A program made the translations under genes and the position numbers. Below, in pieces: positions 36,192-45,679 of a stretch of 50,415 nucleotides of DNA. Below the pieces are notes generated by a model, which did not search any database, had not been told where the DNA came from, and saw only the letters and a list, made by a program, of their open reading frames with translations. Positions within the stretch are counted from its first letter, which is position 1. Every line of letters starts with the position of its first letter. Source of the DNA: an uncultured Micrococcales bacterium. Its GTDB lineage: Bacteria > Actinomycetota > Actinomycetes > Actinomycetales > Microbacteriaceae. The stretch is from contig CAITNA010000159.1 of NCBI GenBank assembly GCA_903893675.1, positions 1-50,415 of the forward strand. The letters run 5' to 3'.

Positions 36192-39185
36192 CTATGCGAA
36201 GAACAGGCGCTCGAACACAGAACGTGCACGTCTGGTGAAGGCGAGGTAGTCCTCTTCGAGGCGAGTCGCTCCGCCTGCAGGGTATTCAAGGATGCGCGCG
36301 AGACCCTCGAGTTGACGTCGATCGGTTGGCAGTACATCCGTGCGCTTGTTTGCCCAGAGCACGCTGGCACTTCGAACGCGTGAGGCTAGGCGCCAGGCTT
36401 CGGTTAGCACACGGGCGTCGTGCTCCTCGATGATTGCTGCCGAGACCATGGCGCGAAGCGCGTCAAGCGTGCGAGGCGTGCGGATCTCTGGGTGCTGCTG
36501 ACCGAAGCGCATTTGGTAGAGCTGAACCAGCCACTCAACATCGCTAAGCGAACCCCGGCCAAGTTTTAGATGGCGCTTCGGGTCTGCTCCCTGAGGCAGG
36601 CGTTCGGTTTCAACGCGAGCCTTGATTCGACGAATTTCGGTGATAGCAGACTGTTCCAGCTTTTTCGGGTAGCGGTGTTCATCGATGATGGCGGCGAATT
36701 CGTCGCGAAGCTCTTGCGAGCCTGCAATCGGCCTGGCGCGAAGCAGCGCCTGTGCCTCCCAGGTGTCAGCCCAGCGCTCGTAGTAGGCGCGATAAGAGTC
36801 GAGAGAACGAGCCACTGCCCCGTTCTTGCCCTCGGGGCGCAGGTCTAGGTCAATCTCGAACTCGAGCAGGTGGTCGGCGCTAAGTCGCTTGATCTCGGCA
36901 ATGATTGCCTCGGCAAGCCGCTGGGCTGAATCGCTATCACCGAGCGCGCGGTAGACATACATGAGGTCGGCATCAGAGCCGAAGCCGAGTTCTTGCCCAC
37001 CAAAGCGCCCCATGGCAACGATTCCGAAGTCGATGGTCTTGTCGATGGTTTCATGGTCGGCAATGCCACCGAGACGCAGAACCGCATCGAGAATGCCCTG
37101 CAAATAGAGCTCGGTCAATACGCTCAAACCGTCGGCAACGTCTTCGATGGCCAGGGTGCCAAGCACGGCGCCCATCGCGATGCGCAGGGTCTCGCGGCGA
37201 CGAATCTGCTTGATTGCCGTGACCAAGGCCTCGAGGTCTTTGTAGCGCTCGGCAAAGGCTTCAAGCTCAGCGGCTAGCACCTCGGCGGTCAGCGGCTTTA
37301 GATCATCCAAGGATTCAAACCAGGCGGCAGCCTCTGGGATGCGCTCAAACAGCGAGGTCGCAAGGCGCGAGTTCGACAGCACTTGGGTCATGCGCTCCGC
37401 GGCACCCGACGAGTCGCGAAGCATGCGCAGGTACCAGTGCGATTCGCCTAGGTCTTCGCTAAGTCTGCGGAACGCTAGCAGAGCAGCATCTGGGTCTGTG
37501 CCCTTGGTGAACCACTCGAGCAAAACCGGGAGCAACTGACGCTGAATCGATGCGCGACGAGACAAACCGCTGGTCAGCGCCGCGATGTGCGTGAGTGCGC
37601 CCTTGGCGTCTGCAAAACCGATGGCTGCGAGACGATCGATTGCCTGCGCATTGCTGAGCTCGAGTGTCGAGTCGTCGAGTCGGGCAACCGCGCTGAGCAG
37701 TGGGCGATAGAAGATTCGCTGGTGCAGCGTGCGCACCTCTTGTTTGACGCCTTCCCACAAATTCATCAACGACTCGGCGTTGAGTTGCAGGTCGACTGTG
37801 CGCGCCAGAGCTCGCCTGGCCGATTCACTGGATGGCATCAGGTGGGTTCGTCGCATCTGCGACATCTGGATGCGGTGCTCAAGCAGTCGCAAGAACCGAT
37901 AGTGACGAGCGAATGCATCTGCATCGTCGCGCGAGATGTAGCCGCCGGCGCTGAGCGCTGCAATCGCGTTTAGCGTGTCGCGGTGGCGAAGCGATTCGTC
38001 GGTTCGGCCGTGAACCAGCTGCAGCAGCTGCACTGTGAATTCGACATCGCGCAAACCGCCTGGCCCTAGCTTGATCTGCGAGGCGACCTCGCTTGCCGGG
38101 ATGTTCTCGAGAACACGTTCGCGCATGCGCTGTGCCGACTCGACGAAACCGTCACGAGTGGCAGAAGCCCAGACCTTTGGCGCTAGAGCGGCCACGTAAC
38201 GCTGACCGAGATCGGCATCACCGGCAATCGGCCTGGCTTTCAGCAGGGCCTGGAACTCCCAACTCTCTGCCCAGCGGTCGTAATAAGCAACGTGCGAGTC
38301 AAGAGTGCGAACCAATGCCCCGCTCTTACCCTCGGGACGCAAGTTGGGGTCGACCTGCCAGAGCGCTGGCTCGGATGCCGTTGCATCGATAGCGCGCATC
38401 ATTCGAGTCGCCAACTTGGTTGCGATGTCTAGGGCGCGAGAAACCTCGAGGCTTTCTGATGCAGTGTCTGCGACGAAAATCACGTCGACGTCACTGATGT
38501 AGTTGAGTTCGCGGGCTCCGGTCTTGCCCATGGCGATGACCGCGAGCTTGGTGGCCTCGACCTCGGCCGGGTCATAGCCGCCTAGACCCGCGCCAACAGA
38601 GAGTTCGGCCCGACCAATCAGCAGCGCGGCCTCGAGCATGGCACCAGCCAGGTCGGCAAGCGCAGCCGCGATTTGTGGCAGGCCATCCTGGGGTGAGTCT
38701 TGCGACAGGTCATAAATCGCCAGCTGCAGCAGTTCACGGCGATAGGCAAAACGAATTGCCGCCCAAGCAGCCTGTGGCTCGAAGCCTGCGGTGAGTTGCA
38801 CCTTGGCGGTGTCAGTGAGCAGCTTCTTGAGCTCAGCAGCCGACTTCAGATAATCGGCCTTCTTCTCGAAGTGTTCGAGAAGCTCGATGCGACGGCGAAT
38901 CAAGTCGCCCATTGCCTCGGATGCGCCTAGTAACTTGCAGAGTCGATCAGCCGAGTCGCCTTTCGACAACAGTTTTTTGACTCGTGACTTGTCGATCTCC
39001 GCGAAGGTGATCAAATAGTTCAGCGCCTGGTCTGGATTGCCGGCGCGACCGAGACTGGCGAGGGCCGAGCGCCCAGAGTCGCCAACCAGTTTGACCAGTT
39101 GTTCAAGCTTCGAAACCGCGCCGGATAAATCAACGAACCCGAAGCGGGCAAGCTCAGAGAGCCCAGACGACCGCTCGAATGCCAT
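36192..39185 (-). CDS. glnE: Bifunctional glutamine synthetase adenylyltransferase/deadenylase
   Basis: This 997-aa enzyme adds AMP to, or removes it from, the tyrosine of GlnA. It has two nucleotidyltransferase halves: GKTGARELNYISDVDVIFV in the N-terminal part and GRFGGQELGFGSDADLMYVY in the C-terminal part, each with the G...SDxD metal site, and two 'RPEGKxGxxxRxLDSxxxYYxRWAxxWExQALLKARP' segments. ATG 39185 is preferred over the track start 39257, which runs into glnA2. It is 8 bp downstream of glnA2. It converges on glnA. Confidence 0.95.
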   Translation of the reverse strand: MAFERSSGLSELARFGFVDLSGAVSKLEQLVKLVGDSGRSALASLGRAGNPDQALNYLITFAEIDKSRVKKLLSKGDSADRLCKLLGASEAMGDLIRRRIELLEHFEKKADYLKSAAELKKLLTDTAKVQLTAGFEPQAAWAAIRFAYRRELLQLAIYDLSQDSPQDGLPQIAAALADLAGAMLEAALLIGRAELSVGAGLGGYDPAEVEATKLAVIAMGKTGARELNYISDVDVIFVADTASESLEVSRALDIATKLATRMMRAIDATASEPALWQVDPNLRPEGKSGALVRTLDSHVAYYDRWAESWEFQALLKARPIAGDADLGQRYVAALAPKVWASATRDGFVESAQRMRERVLENIPASEVASQIKLGPGGLRDVEFTVQLLQLVHGRTDESLRHRDTLNAIAALSAGGYISRDDADAFARHYRFLRLLEHRIQMSQMRRTHLMPSSESARRALARTVDLQLNAESLMNLWEGVKQEVRTLHQRIFYRPLLSAVARLDDSTLELSNAQAIDRLAAIGFADAKGALTHIAALTSGLSRRASIQRQLLPVLLEWFTKGTDPDAALLAFRRLSEDLGESHWYLRMLRDSSGAAERMTQVLSNSRLATSLFERIPEAAAWFESLDDLKPLTAEVLAAELEAFAERYKDLEALVTAIKQIRRRETLRIAMGAVLGTLAIEDVADGLSVLTELYLQGILDAVLRLGGIADHETIDKTIDFGIVAMGRFGGQELGFGSDADLMYVYRALGDSDSAQRLAEAIIAEIKRLSADHLLEFEIDLDLRPEGKNGAVARSLDSYRAYYERWADTWEAQALLRARPIAGSQELRDEFAAIIDEHRYPKKLEQSAITEIRRIKARVETERLPQGADPKRHLKLGRGSLSDVEWLVQLYQMRFGQQHPEIRTPRTLDALRAMVSAAIIEEHDARVLTEAWRLASRVRSASVLWANKRTDVLPTDRRQLEGLARILEYPAGGATRLEEDYLAFTRRARSVFERLFFA

Positions 39186-39193
39186 GACTCGGT

Positions 39194-40531
39194 TTAGAGA
39201 ACTTCTAGGTTCTGCTTCAACTCGAAGGCAGTGACCTGCGAACGGTATTCGCTCCACTCACGACGCTTGTTGGCAAGAACATACGAGAAGACTTCTTCAC
39301 CGAGGGTCTCTGCGGCCAGCTCTGACTCTTCGAGCTTGCGAATCGCGTGCTCGAGGCTTGTTGGCAGCGGCTGGATGCCGAGTGCGCGGCGCTCTGCATC
39401 GCTGAGCGACCAGACGTCGTCTTCGGCCTCTGCAGGCATCTCGTATTCCTCTTCGATGCCCTTCATTCCCGCGGCAAGAATCAAGGCATATGCCAGGTAT
39501 GGGTTGGCTGCAGAATCGATTGCACGGTATTCAACGCGAGCCGAGTTGGCCTTGTTTGGCTTGTATAGCGGAACGCGAAGCAGCGCCGAGCGGTTGTTGT
39601 GGCCCCAGCAGACATAGCTAGGAGCCTCGCCGCCACCCCAGAGGCGCTTGTATGAGTTCACATACTGGTTGGTGACCGCTGTGATCTCAGGTGCGTGGCG
39701 CAGCAAGCCAGCGATGAAATGCTTCGCGGTCTTGCTGAGGTGATACTGCGAGCTTGGGTCGAAGAATGCGTTGTTGTCGCCCTCGAAGAGTGACATGTGC
39801 GTGTGCATTCCAGAACCAGGATGCTCGGTGAAAGGCTTCGGCATGAAGGTGGCGTAGACGCCCTGCTCGATTGCCACCTCTTTGATGACGGTGCGGAAGG
39901 TCATGATGTTGTCTGCCATGGTGAGGGCATCTGCATAGCGCAGGTCGATTTCGTTCTGACCTGGGCCACCCTCGTGGTGGCTGAACTCAACTGAAATGCC
40001 AAGCTGCTCGAGCATCGAGACTGCGCGACGACGGAAGTCGTGTGCGGTGCCACCTGGCACGTTGTCGAAGTAGCCGGCCTTGTCTACAGGAATCGGGCCC
40101 TCAGGGCCGATCTGCGAAGACTTGAGCAGGTAGAACTCGATCTCAGGGTGAATGTAGAACGAGAAACCCCTGTCGCTTGCCTTGGCAAGAGCGCGGCGCA
40201 AAACGTTGCGCGGGTCGGCCGATGCTGGCTGTGAATCTGGGGTCTTGATGTCGCAGAACATGCGGGCGGTTGGCTCGATTTCGCCGCGCCAAGGAAGAAT
40301 CTGGAAGGTGCTTGGGTCTGGCACGGCAAGCATGTCTGCTTCGAATGTGCGGGCAAGGCCCTCGATGGCTGATCCGTCGAAACCGATGCCTTCGGCGAAT
40401 GCGCCTTCAACTTCAGCAGGTGCGATGGCAACAGACTTCAGAGTTCCGGCCACATCTGTGAACCAAAGTCGCACGAATTTGACGTTGCGCTCCTCGATAG
40501 TTCTAAGCACAAAGTCGCGCTGCTTATCCAT
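39194..40531 (-). CDS. glnA2: Glutamine synthetase type I, second copy (GlnA2-like)
   Basis: This 445-aa protein has the GS fold: FDGSAIEGLA, HPEIEFYLL, FMPKPFTEHPGSGMHTHMS, ARVEYRAIDSAANPYLA. Where GlnA has the adenylylated tyrosine motif, this copy reads VWSLSDAERRALG with no Tyr, so it should not be controlled by GlnE although it is cotranscribed with glnE. Actinobacteria commonly have GlnA1 and GlnA2 arranged around glnE. ATG 40531 follows GAAAGGA. It is divergent from nadE, 38 bp between starts. Confidence 0.92.
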   Translation of the reverse strand: MDKQRDFVLRTIEERNVKFVRLWFTDVAGTLKSVAIAPAEVEGAFAEGIGFDGSAIEGLARTFEADMLAVPDPSTFQILPWRGEIEPTARMFCDIKTPDSQPASADPRNVLRRALAKASDRGFSFYIHPEIEFYLLKSSQIGPEGPIPVDKAGYFDNVPGGTAHDFRRRAVSMLEQLGISVEFSHHEGGPGQNEIDLRYADALTMADNIMTFRTVIKEVAIEQGVYATFMPKPFTEHPGSGMHTHMSLFEGDNNAFFDPSSQYHLSKTAKHFIAGLLRHAPEITAVTNQYVNSYKRLWGGGEAPSYVCWGHNNRSALLRVPLYKPNKANSARVEYRAIDSAANPYLAYALILAAGMKGIEEEYEMPAEAEDDVWSLSDAERRALGIQPLPTSLEHAIRKLEESELAAETLGEEVFSYVLANKRREWSEYRSQVTAFELKQNLEVL

Positions 40532-40556
40532 CGGAAATCCTTTCGTTGCCTGCTAT

Positions 40557-40563
40557 TAGGCTA
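40557..40563. promoter_or_regulatory. Symmetric -10 element TAGGCTA between glnA2 and nadE
   Basis: TAGGCT on the plus strand ends 7 nt before the nadE ATG (leaderless). TAGCCT on the minus strand would start a message with a leader of about 20 nt for glnA2, containing its GAAAGGA site. Both readings use the same 7 bp. Confidence 0.5.
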
Positions 40564-40569
40564 GTCGTT

Positions 40570-42222
40570 ATGCCTGCGGTTCGCATTGCTCTCGCCCAGA
40601 CCAACCCCATCGTTGGTGATATTCAGGGCAACCTGGCGAAATGTTTCCAACATGTTTCAGACGCAGCTGCGCAGGGTGCAGATCTAATAGTTTTCGGCGA
40701 GATGGTTGTCTCGGGTTACCCGATTGAAGACCTCGCTGCAAGCGAATCATTCTTGAACGATTGCGTCACCGCAGTAAAAAACTTTGCAGTTGCACTCGCC
40801 GAGCGCGGGCTCGGTCACGTGCTCGTAGTTCTCGGCACGCCGGCGATAGTCGCACCCGAGCACCGCAGCCCTTGGGCGATTGCTCAAAACACCGCTGTGA
40901 TCATCCGTGATGGAAAAGTTTGGGCGGGTTATGCGAAGCACCACCTGCCGAACTACTCAGTTTTCGATGAGTACCGCATCTTCATTCCGGGCGATCAGCT
41001 GATCAGTTTCGAGCTTGCCGACATGAAGTTCTCGATGCTCATCTGCGAAGACATCTGGCAGGAAGGCGGGCCGGTTGCGCGTCTGTCTGAAGAGAAGACC
41101 GACGTGGCCCTGGTGCTGAACGGCTCGCCTTTCCAGATTGACAAGGATGACGTGCGAGTCGACCTTGTTAAGCGCCTTGCCAAGAACCAAAACGTTGCGG
41201 TCGCCTATGTGAACCTGATTGGCGGGCAAGACGACCTGGTCTTCGATGGCGACAGCCTGATGGTCGATGCCAACGAGAATCTGATTGGCCGTGGTCCGCA
41301 GTTCGACGAGGGCCTGGTTGTCTTCGAGATCGAGTCGAAGACCGAAATTCGCACAGCCTCTGCCCTGCCGACTCACAAGCAAGACGACAACTGGCAGGTC
41401 TGGAACGCCCTCGTGCTTGGGCTTCGCGACTACGTGAACAAGAACGGTTTCAAGTCGGTGATTCTCGGCCTTTCGGGCGGCATCGACTCTGCGGTCTGCG
41501 CCGCAATCGCCAAGGACGCCCTCGGCGCTCATCGGGTATTCGGAGTGAGCCTGCCGAGCAAGTATTCGTCTGACCACTCGAAGTCAGACGCGTTTGACCT
41601 GGCAAAGCGCCTTGGCATCGCGATTCGCACCGAGCTCATCAAGGGCGCGGTCAAAGAACTCGAGAAGCAGTTGAAGCTCGATGGCCTCGCTGCCGAAAAC
41701 CTCCAGGCGCGCATTCGTGGCACCATCTTGATGTCGCTTGCCAACAAAGAGGGTCACCTGACCCTGACCACCGGCAACAAGAGCGAGCTGGCCGTTGGCT
41801 ACAGCACCATCTATGGCGACTCTGTCGGCGGCTTTGCCCCAATCAAGGATGTCGCGAAGACTCTGGTCTGGCAGCTGGCGAAGTGGCGCAATGAGTTTGC
41901 GGCCGCGAATGGCGAGGTTCCGCCCATCCCAGAAAATTCGATCATCAAACCGCCGAGTGCCGAGCTTCGCCCCGGTCAGGTCGACCAAGACTCGCTGCCC
42001 GACTATGACATCTTGGATGAAATCATCGAGCTCTATGTTGGCCGCCGCTTCGGCAAGCAGCAAATCAAAGACGCAGGTTTCGCCGCAGAAACAGTCGAGC
42101 GCGTCACCAAGCTCATCGACCAAGCCGAGTGGAAGCGCCGCCAGGGCGCAATCGGCCCGAAGATCAGTGCAATGTCTTTCGGTCGCGATCGTCGACTGCC
42201 AATCACCAATAAGTACCGTTAG
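40570..42222 (+). CDS. nadE: Glutamine-dependent NAD+ synthetase
   Basis: This 550-aa two-domain enzyme converts deamido-NAD to NAD+ with glutamine as the nitrogen source. The N-terminal nitrilase-type glutaminase has the catalytic Glu44 (VFGEMVVSGYP), Lys in KHHLPNYSVFDEYR and Cys in LICEDIW. The C-terminal synthetase has the P-loop LSGGIDSAVCAAI. The track ORF starts at 40546; ATG 40570 is chosen because of the TAGGCT element 7 nt before it. The genes ridA and panB follow closely. Confidence 0.95.
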   Translation: MPAVRIALAQTNPIVGDIQGNLAKCFQHVSDAAAQGADLIVFGEMVVSGYPIEDLAASESFLNDCVTAVKNFAVALAERGLGHVLVVLGTPAIVAPEHRSPWAIAQNTAVIIRDGKVWAGYAKHHLPNYSVFDEYRIFIPGDQLISFELADMKFSMLICEDIWQEGGPVARLSEEKTDVALVLNGSPFQIDKDDVRVDLVKRLAKNQNVAVAYVNLIGGQDDLVFDGDSLMVDANENLIGRGPQFDEGLVVFEIESKTEIRTASALPTHKQDDNWQVWNALVLGLRDYVNKNGFKSVILGLSGGIDSAVCAAIAKDALGAHRVFGVSLPSKYSSDHSKSDAFDLAKRLGIAIRTELIKGAVKELEKQLKLDGLAAENLQARIRGTILMSLANKEGHLTLTTGNKSELAVGYSTIYGDSVGGFAPIKDVAKTLVWQLAKWRNEFAAANGEVPPIPENSIIKPPSAELRPGQVDQDSLPDYDILDEIIELYVGRRFGKQQIKDAGFAAETVERVTKLIDQAEWKRRQGAIGPKISAMSFGRDRRLPITNKYR

Positions 42223-42228
42223 GAAATC

Positions 42229-42621
42229 ATGGCTGCAGACAAACTCATTTCAAGCGGTGGTCCTTGGGAATCGGTCATTGGTTATTCGCGCGCAACCGTT
42301 GCTGGTCCTTACGTGCATGTCTCTGGTTCGACCGCGACCATCGACGGTCAACTGCAGGCCAAGGGTGATGCATACGGCCAGGTGAAGATTGCACTCGAGC
42401 AGGTAATTGCTCCTGCTCTGGCTCAGGCTGGCTTTTCACTCGCCGACGTCGTCCGCACTCGCGTTTATCTGGCAAACGGCGAAGACATGGATGCGGTCGG
42501 CAAGGCGCACGGTGAAATCTTCAGTGAAATCCGCCCGGCAACCACGATGCTTGCGGGCATTCAATTCATCAACCCGGAAATGCTCGTCGAAATCGAAGTC
42601 GACGCCTGGAAGGCAAACTAA
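42229..42621 (+). CDS. RidA family (YjgF) deaminase-like protein
   Basis: This 130-aa trimeric RidA/YjgF-type protein has the family motifs [22 protein letters not shown] (with the substrate-binding Arg) and the C-terminal [22 protein letters not shown]. RidA hydrolyses reactive enamine/imine intermediates; not all paralogues do, and this one belongs to a subgroup longer than the E. coli protein at the N-terminus. It follows nadE by 6 bp and shares its last base region with the panB start (TAATG). Confidence 0.85.
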   Translation: MAADKLISSGGPWESVIGYSRATVAGPYVHVSGSTATIDGQLQAKGDAYGQVKIALEQVIAPALAQAGFSLADVVRTRVYLANGEDMDAVGKAHGEIFSEIRPATTMLAGIQFINPEMLVEIEVDAWKAN

Positions 42622-43424
42622 TGGCAAAGACTAAGCGCATCGGGGCACTCGCCGAATACAAGGCGACCGGGCAGAAGTTTGCGTGCCTGACCTCTTACGA
42701 CCAGCAGACTGCGGCCATCTTTGACGAGGCCGGTGTCGACGTATTGCTAGTTGGCGATTCGGCAGCCGACAACGCTCTGGGCTTTTCCACCACCCTGCCG
42801 ATCACCGTTGACGAGATCATTCCGTTCGGTCGTGCGGTCGCCGGTGCGGCAAAGCAGGCGCTCGTTGTTGTCGACATGCCGTTTGGTTCATACGAGGTTT
42901 CGCCTCAGCAAGCACTCGAGAACGCAATCAAGATCATGAAGGCAACAGGGGCTGCTGCCGTAAAGCTCGAAGGCGGAGTGCGCAGTGCCGCAGCGATCGC
43001 CGCAATCGTCGAGGCGGGCATCCCGGTAATGGGTCACATTGGTTTCACCCCGCAAAGCGTTCACGCCCTCGGTGGGTTCAAAGTTCAGGGTCGTGGCGAT
43101 TCAGCCGCTGACTTGGCCGCAGATGCGGCTGCAGTTCAAGAGGCCGGCGCATTCGCAGTGGTGCTTGAGCTGGTTCCTGCTGACCTGGCCACCGAGATCA
43201 CACAGACCCTCTCGATTCCAACCATCGGCATCGGCGCGGGCAATGGCACCGACGGTCAAATCTTGGTTTGGACTGACTTTGCCGGTATCGCACCTGGAAA
43301 GCCTCGCCGCTTCGTTCGTCAGTACGCGAACCTGCGCGATGTGCTTCTCACCGGTGCCACCAACTATGTCTCGGATGTTCGCAGCGGCGAGTTTCCGAAT
43401 GCAGATGAAAGCTTTGCCGACTAA
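42621..43424 (+). CDS. panB: 3-methyl-2-oxobutanoate hydroxymethyltransferase
   Basis: This 267-aa TIM-barrel enzyme makes ketopantoate, the first step to pantothenate and CoA. Motifs: [27 protein letters not shown], the metal-binding [17 protein letters not shown], and the catalytic region [13 protein letters not shown]. It is joined to ridA by a TAATG overlap. panC and panD are not in the window. Its stop codon abuts the stop of the convergent SPOR-like gene with no gap (TAATTA). Confidence 0.95.
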   Translation: MAKTKRIGALAEYKATGQKFACLTSYDQQTAAIFDEAGVDVLLVGDSAADNALGFSTTLPITVDEIIPFGRAVAGAAKQALVVVDMPFGSYEVSPQQALENAIKIMKATGAAAVKLEGGVRSAAAIAAIVEAGIPVMGHIGFTPQSVHALGGFKVQGRGDSAADLAADAAAVQEAGAFAVVLELVPADLATEITQTLSIPTIGIGAGNGTDGQILVWTDFAGIAPGKPRRFVRQYANLRDVLLTGATNYVSDVRSGEFPNADESFAD

Positions 43425-43610
43425 TTAATCGCGCTCTTCGCGATCTTCCTCTGCTCGCCATGCGGCAGCGCGTTCTGCCAACAGCTTCTCGGCATTTGCG
43501 GCTTCTTCGCGAGTTGAGAAAGGCCCTGCACGAAATAGCGCAGCCGACTGCTTGCCAACTTCAACCTCTTTTGTCCTGAAGTTGAACCAATACTCCTGCT
43601 GCTCAGCCAT
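43425..43610 (-). CDS. Small SPOR-domain-like protein
   Basis: This 61-aa protein (66 aa from the track start, a TTG at 43625) resembles short actinobacterial SPOR-domain-type proteins, with EYWFNFRTKEVEVGKQSAALFRAGPFSTREEAANAEKLL: a WFN...EVE strand, then GPF.TREEA and a helix. SPOR domains bind denuded septal peptidoglycan, but this protein has no signal or membrane segment, so that role is doubtful. ATG 43610 is chosen over TTG 43625. Confidence 0.72.
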   Translation of the reverse strand: MAEQQEYWFNFRTKEVEVGKQSAALFRAGPFSTREEAANAEKLLAERAAAWRAEEDREERD

Positions 43611-43629
43611 GATTCTCGCTTTCAACTTC

Positions 43630-43636
43630 TAGACTA
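43630..43636. promoter_or_regulatory. Symmetric -10 element TAGACTA between the SPOR-like gene and map
   Basis: TAGACT on the plus strand is followed by AGAGCC (6 nt) and the map ATG, so map should be leaderless. TAGTCT on the minus strand lies 5 nt before a TTG and 20 nt before the ATG of the SPOR-like gene. The same 7 bp can serve both. Confidence 0.5.
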
Positions 43637-43641
43637 GAGCC

Positions 43642-44511
43642 ATGCCTCGCGACGAAAAGACCGGTTTGCTTACGCCCGGCGTCGTCTCCCCGCTTCGCAG
43701 TGTTCCTGCCTCAATCGTTCGCCCCGAGTACGTCGGCCGCAAAGGCCCGGCGAAATACACCGATGGCGATATCTACACCCCGGATGAAATCGAGCTGATT
43801 CGCGAATCAGGTCGCATCGCCGCCCGCGCCATCGAAGAGGTCGGCAAACACTGTGTGCCAGGTGTTACGACCGATGAGCTCGATCGCATCGGGCACGAAT
43901 TCGTTCTTGACCACGCAGCCTACCCCTCTGCTCTCGGCTACCGCGGTTTTCCTAAATCGATTTGCACATCGCTGAACGAAGTCATCTGCCACGGAATCCC
44001 TGACAACACCGTGCTCCAGGATGGCGACATCATCAATATCGACATCACCGCATACAAGAACGGAATGCATGGCGACTTGAACCGCACCTTCATGGTCGGC
44101 GAGGTCAGCGACGAGGCCAAGCTGCTGGTCGAGCGCACCGAGGAGTCACTCGCCAGAGCCATTGCGGTTGTGGCACCTGGCCGCCAAATTAACACCATCG
44201 GTCGAACCATTCAGGCCTACGCCAAGCGCTTTAACTACGGCGTCGTTCGCGATTTCACTGGCCACGGGGTTGGCAGAGCCTTCCACTCGGGCCTGATCAT
44301 TCCGCACTACGACGCGGCACCCGCATACTCGCAGGAAATGCAGGTCGGCATGGTGTTCACAATCGAGCCGATGCTGACCCTCGGCAGCTACGAGTGGGAC
44401 ATGTGGCGCGATGACTGGACTGTCACCACGCGCGACCACAGCCTCACGGCACAGTTTGAACACAGCTTGGTTGTCACCGAAAACGGTGCCGACATTCTTA
44501 CGCTTGTCTAG
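43642..44511 (+). CDS. map: Methionine aminopeptidase type I
   Basis: This 289-aa enzyme removes the initiator methionine. The metal ligands lie in IINIDITAYKNGMHGDLNRTF (two Asp), GHGVGRAFH (His), FTIEPM (Glu) and AQFEHS (Glu). An N-terminal extension of about 40 residues (ending RPEYVGRKGP) places it with the longer actinobacterial MapB-type enzymes. ppgK follows after 9 bp. Confidence 0.95.
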   Translation: MPRDEKTGLLTPGVVSPLRSVPASIVRPEYVGRKGPAKYTDGDIYTPDEIELIRESGRIAARAIEEVGKHCVPGVTTDELDRIGHEFVLDHAAYPSALGYRGFPKSICTSLNEVICHGIPDNTVLQDGDIINIDITAYKNGMHGDLNRTFMVGEVSDEAKLLVERTEESLARAIAVVAPGRQINTIGRTIQAYAKRFNYGVVRDFTGHGVGRAFHSGLIIPHYDAAPAYSQEMQVGMVFTIEPMLTLGSYEWDMWRDDWTVTTRDHSLTAQFEHSLVVTENGADILTLV

Positions 44512-44520
44512 GGAGTTAAG

Positions 44521-45279
44521 ATGGCAAAAATCGCAGTTGGAATCGACATTGGTGGCACCGGCATCAAGGGCGCACTTGTCGACGTCAAGTCGGGCGAGCT
44601 CATCGGAGATCGCGTTCGTGTCGAGACTCCAGCGGGCGGAGAGCCAGACGACATCATCGATGCGGTGAAGGGTTTGCTGAAGGCACTGCCGAAGCACGAC
44701 TCAGCCGCACCAGTCGGAATCTGCTTTCCGGCCGTGGTTCGCAAGGGCGTAACAATGTCGGCAGCGAACGTATCGAAGAAGTGGATTGGTTTCGACGCTG
44801 ACGCAGCTTTCGAAACGGCCTTGAAGCGGCACGTACACGTATTGAACGACGCAGATGCCGCCGGCCTTGCCGAGATGAAATACGGCGCGGGCCAAAATGA
44901 AACCGGTCTAGTGATCATGACCACTCTCGGCACAGGAATCGGCAGCGCAATCTTCTATGACGGCGTGCTGGTGCCTAACGCTGAACTCGGCCACCTGCAG
45001 ATTGACGGTGTCGACTACGAGACCAAGGCTGCCTACTCGGCCATGGAACGTGAGGGCCTCAGCTTCAAGCAGTGGGCAGAGCGACTGCAGAAGTACTACT
45101 CAGAGCTGGTCGCGCTCTTCTCGCCTGATCTGATCATCGTGGGCGGAGGAATCTCTAAGCAGTCTGAAGAGTTCTTGCCACTGCTCAAACTGAGCTGCGA
45201 GATTGTGCCAGCGGCAAAAAAGAACAATGCGGGCATCCTTGGTGCTGCACGCCTGGCATACAAACTGCACGGCAACTAA
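44521..45279 (+). CDS. ppgK: Polyphosphate glucokinase
   Basis: This 252-aa ROK-family kinase phosphorylates glucose using polyphosphate or ATP. The phosphate motif is GIDIGGTGIKGALVD, the sugar-binding Asn-Asp is in LNDADAAGLAE, the second phosphate motif is TTLGTGIGSAIFYDG, and the ELGHLQ motif follows. Polyphosphate use is inferred from similarity to actinobacterial PpgK and from length. It is coupled to map and ends 8 bp before the RNase P RNA 3' end on the other strand. Confidence 0.93.
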   Translation: MAKIAVGIDIGGTGIKGALVDVKSGELIGDRVRVETPAGGEPDDIIDAVKGLLKALPKHDSAAPVGICFPAVVRKGVTMSAANVSKKWIGFDADAAFETALKRHVHVLNDADAAGLAEMKYGAGQNETGLVIMTTLGTGIGSAIFYDGVLVPNAELGHLQIDGVDYETKAAYSAMEREGLSFKQWAERLQKYYSELVALFSPDLIIVGGGISKQSEEFLPLLKLSCEIVPAAKKNNAGILGAARLAYKLHGN

Positions 45280-45287
45280 AAAGTATT

Positions 45288-45633
45288 GGACGGGTCGGCC
45301 GATACGCCGGGTTTTGTCCTCTTGCGAGTGACGATCATCTATCTAGGACCGCCGTTACCGACGGCCTCAAGCGACCTACCCGAACGCTAGCCGAGCAGGC
45401 TAAACGCGCTCTGTCTGGTCTTGCTCCTGGCGAGGTTTACCTAGCCGCACCGGTTGCCCGGCACGCTGGTGGTCTCTTACACCACCGTTTCACCCTTACC
45501 GCTTGCGCGGCGGTTTGCTCTCTGTTGCACTTTCTCGCGGGTTGCCCCGGGTGGGTGTTACCCACCACCATGCTCTATGGAGCCCGGACGTTCCTCGTCG
45601 CTTTCGCGCCGCGATCGTCTGGCCGACCCATCC
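45288..45633 (-). ncRNA. rnpB: RNase P RNA (bacterial class A)
   Basis: On the minus strand this region has the universally conserved pieces of RNase P RNA: GAGGAACGTCCGGGCTCC near the 5' end, GCAACAGAGAGCAAACCGCC, GGTAAGGGTGAAACGGTGG, and AGACCAGACAGAGCG and GGACAAAACCCGGCG toward the 3' end. The ends are set by the P1 helix, in which GGATGGGTCGGCC at the 5' end pairs with GGCCGACCCGTCC at the 3' end. The ORFs in the track for this stretch are not genes. Confidence 0.95.
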
Positions 45634-45640
45634 GTAGACA

Positions 45641-45646
45641 AGGTTA
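45641..45646 (-). promoter_or_regulatory. -10 element TAACCT of rnpB
   Basis: TAACCT ends 7 nt before the 5' end of the RNase P RNA predicted from P1 pairing. This independent transcript end supports the 6-7 nt spacing used for the leaderless promoters in this window. Confidence 0.5.
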
Positions 45647-45679
45647 GCCAGCGCGGGCGGTAATGAATAGGGCTATTGC

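Noticed and set aside
45454-45663. Short ORF over the RNase P RNA
   Set aside because: The stretch is fully explained by conserved RNase P RNA elements on the minus strand.
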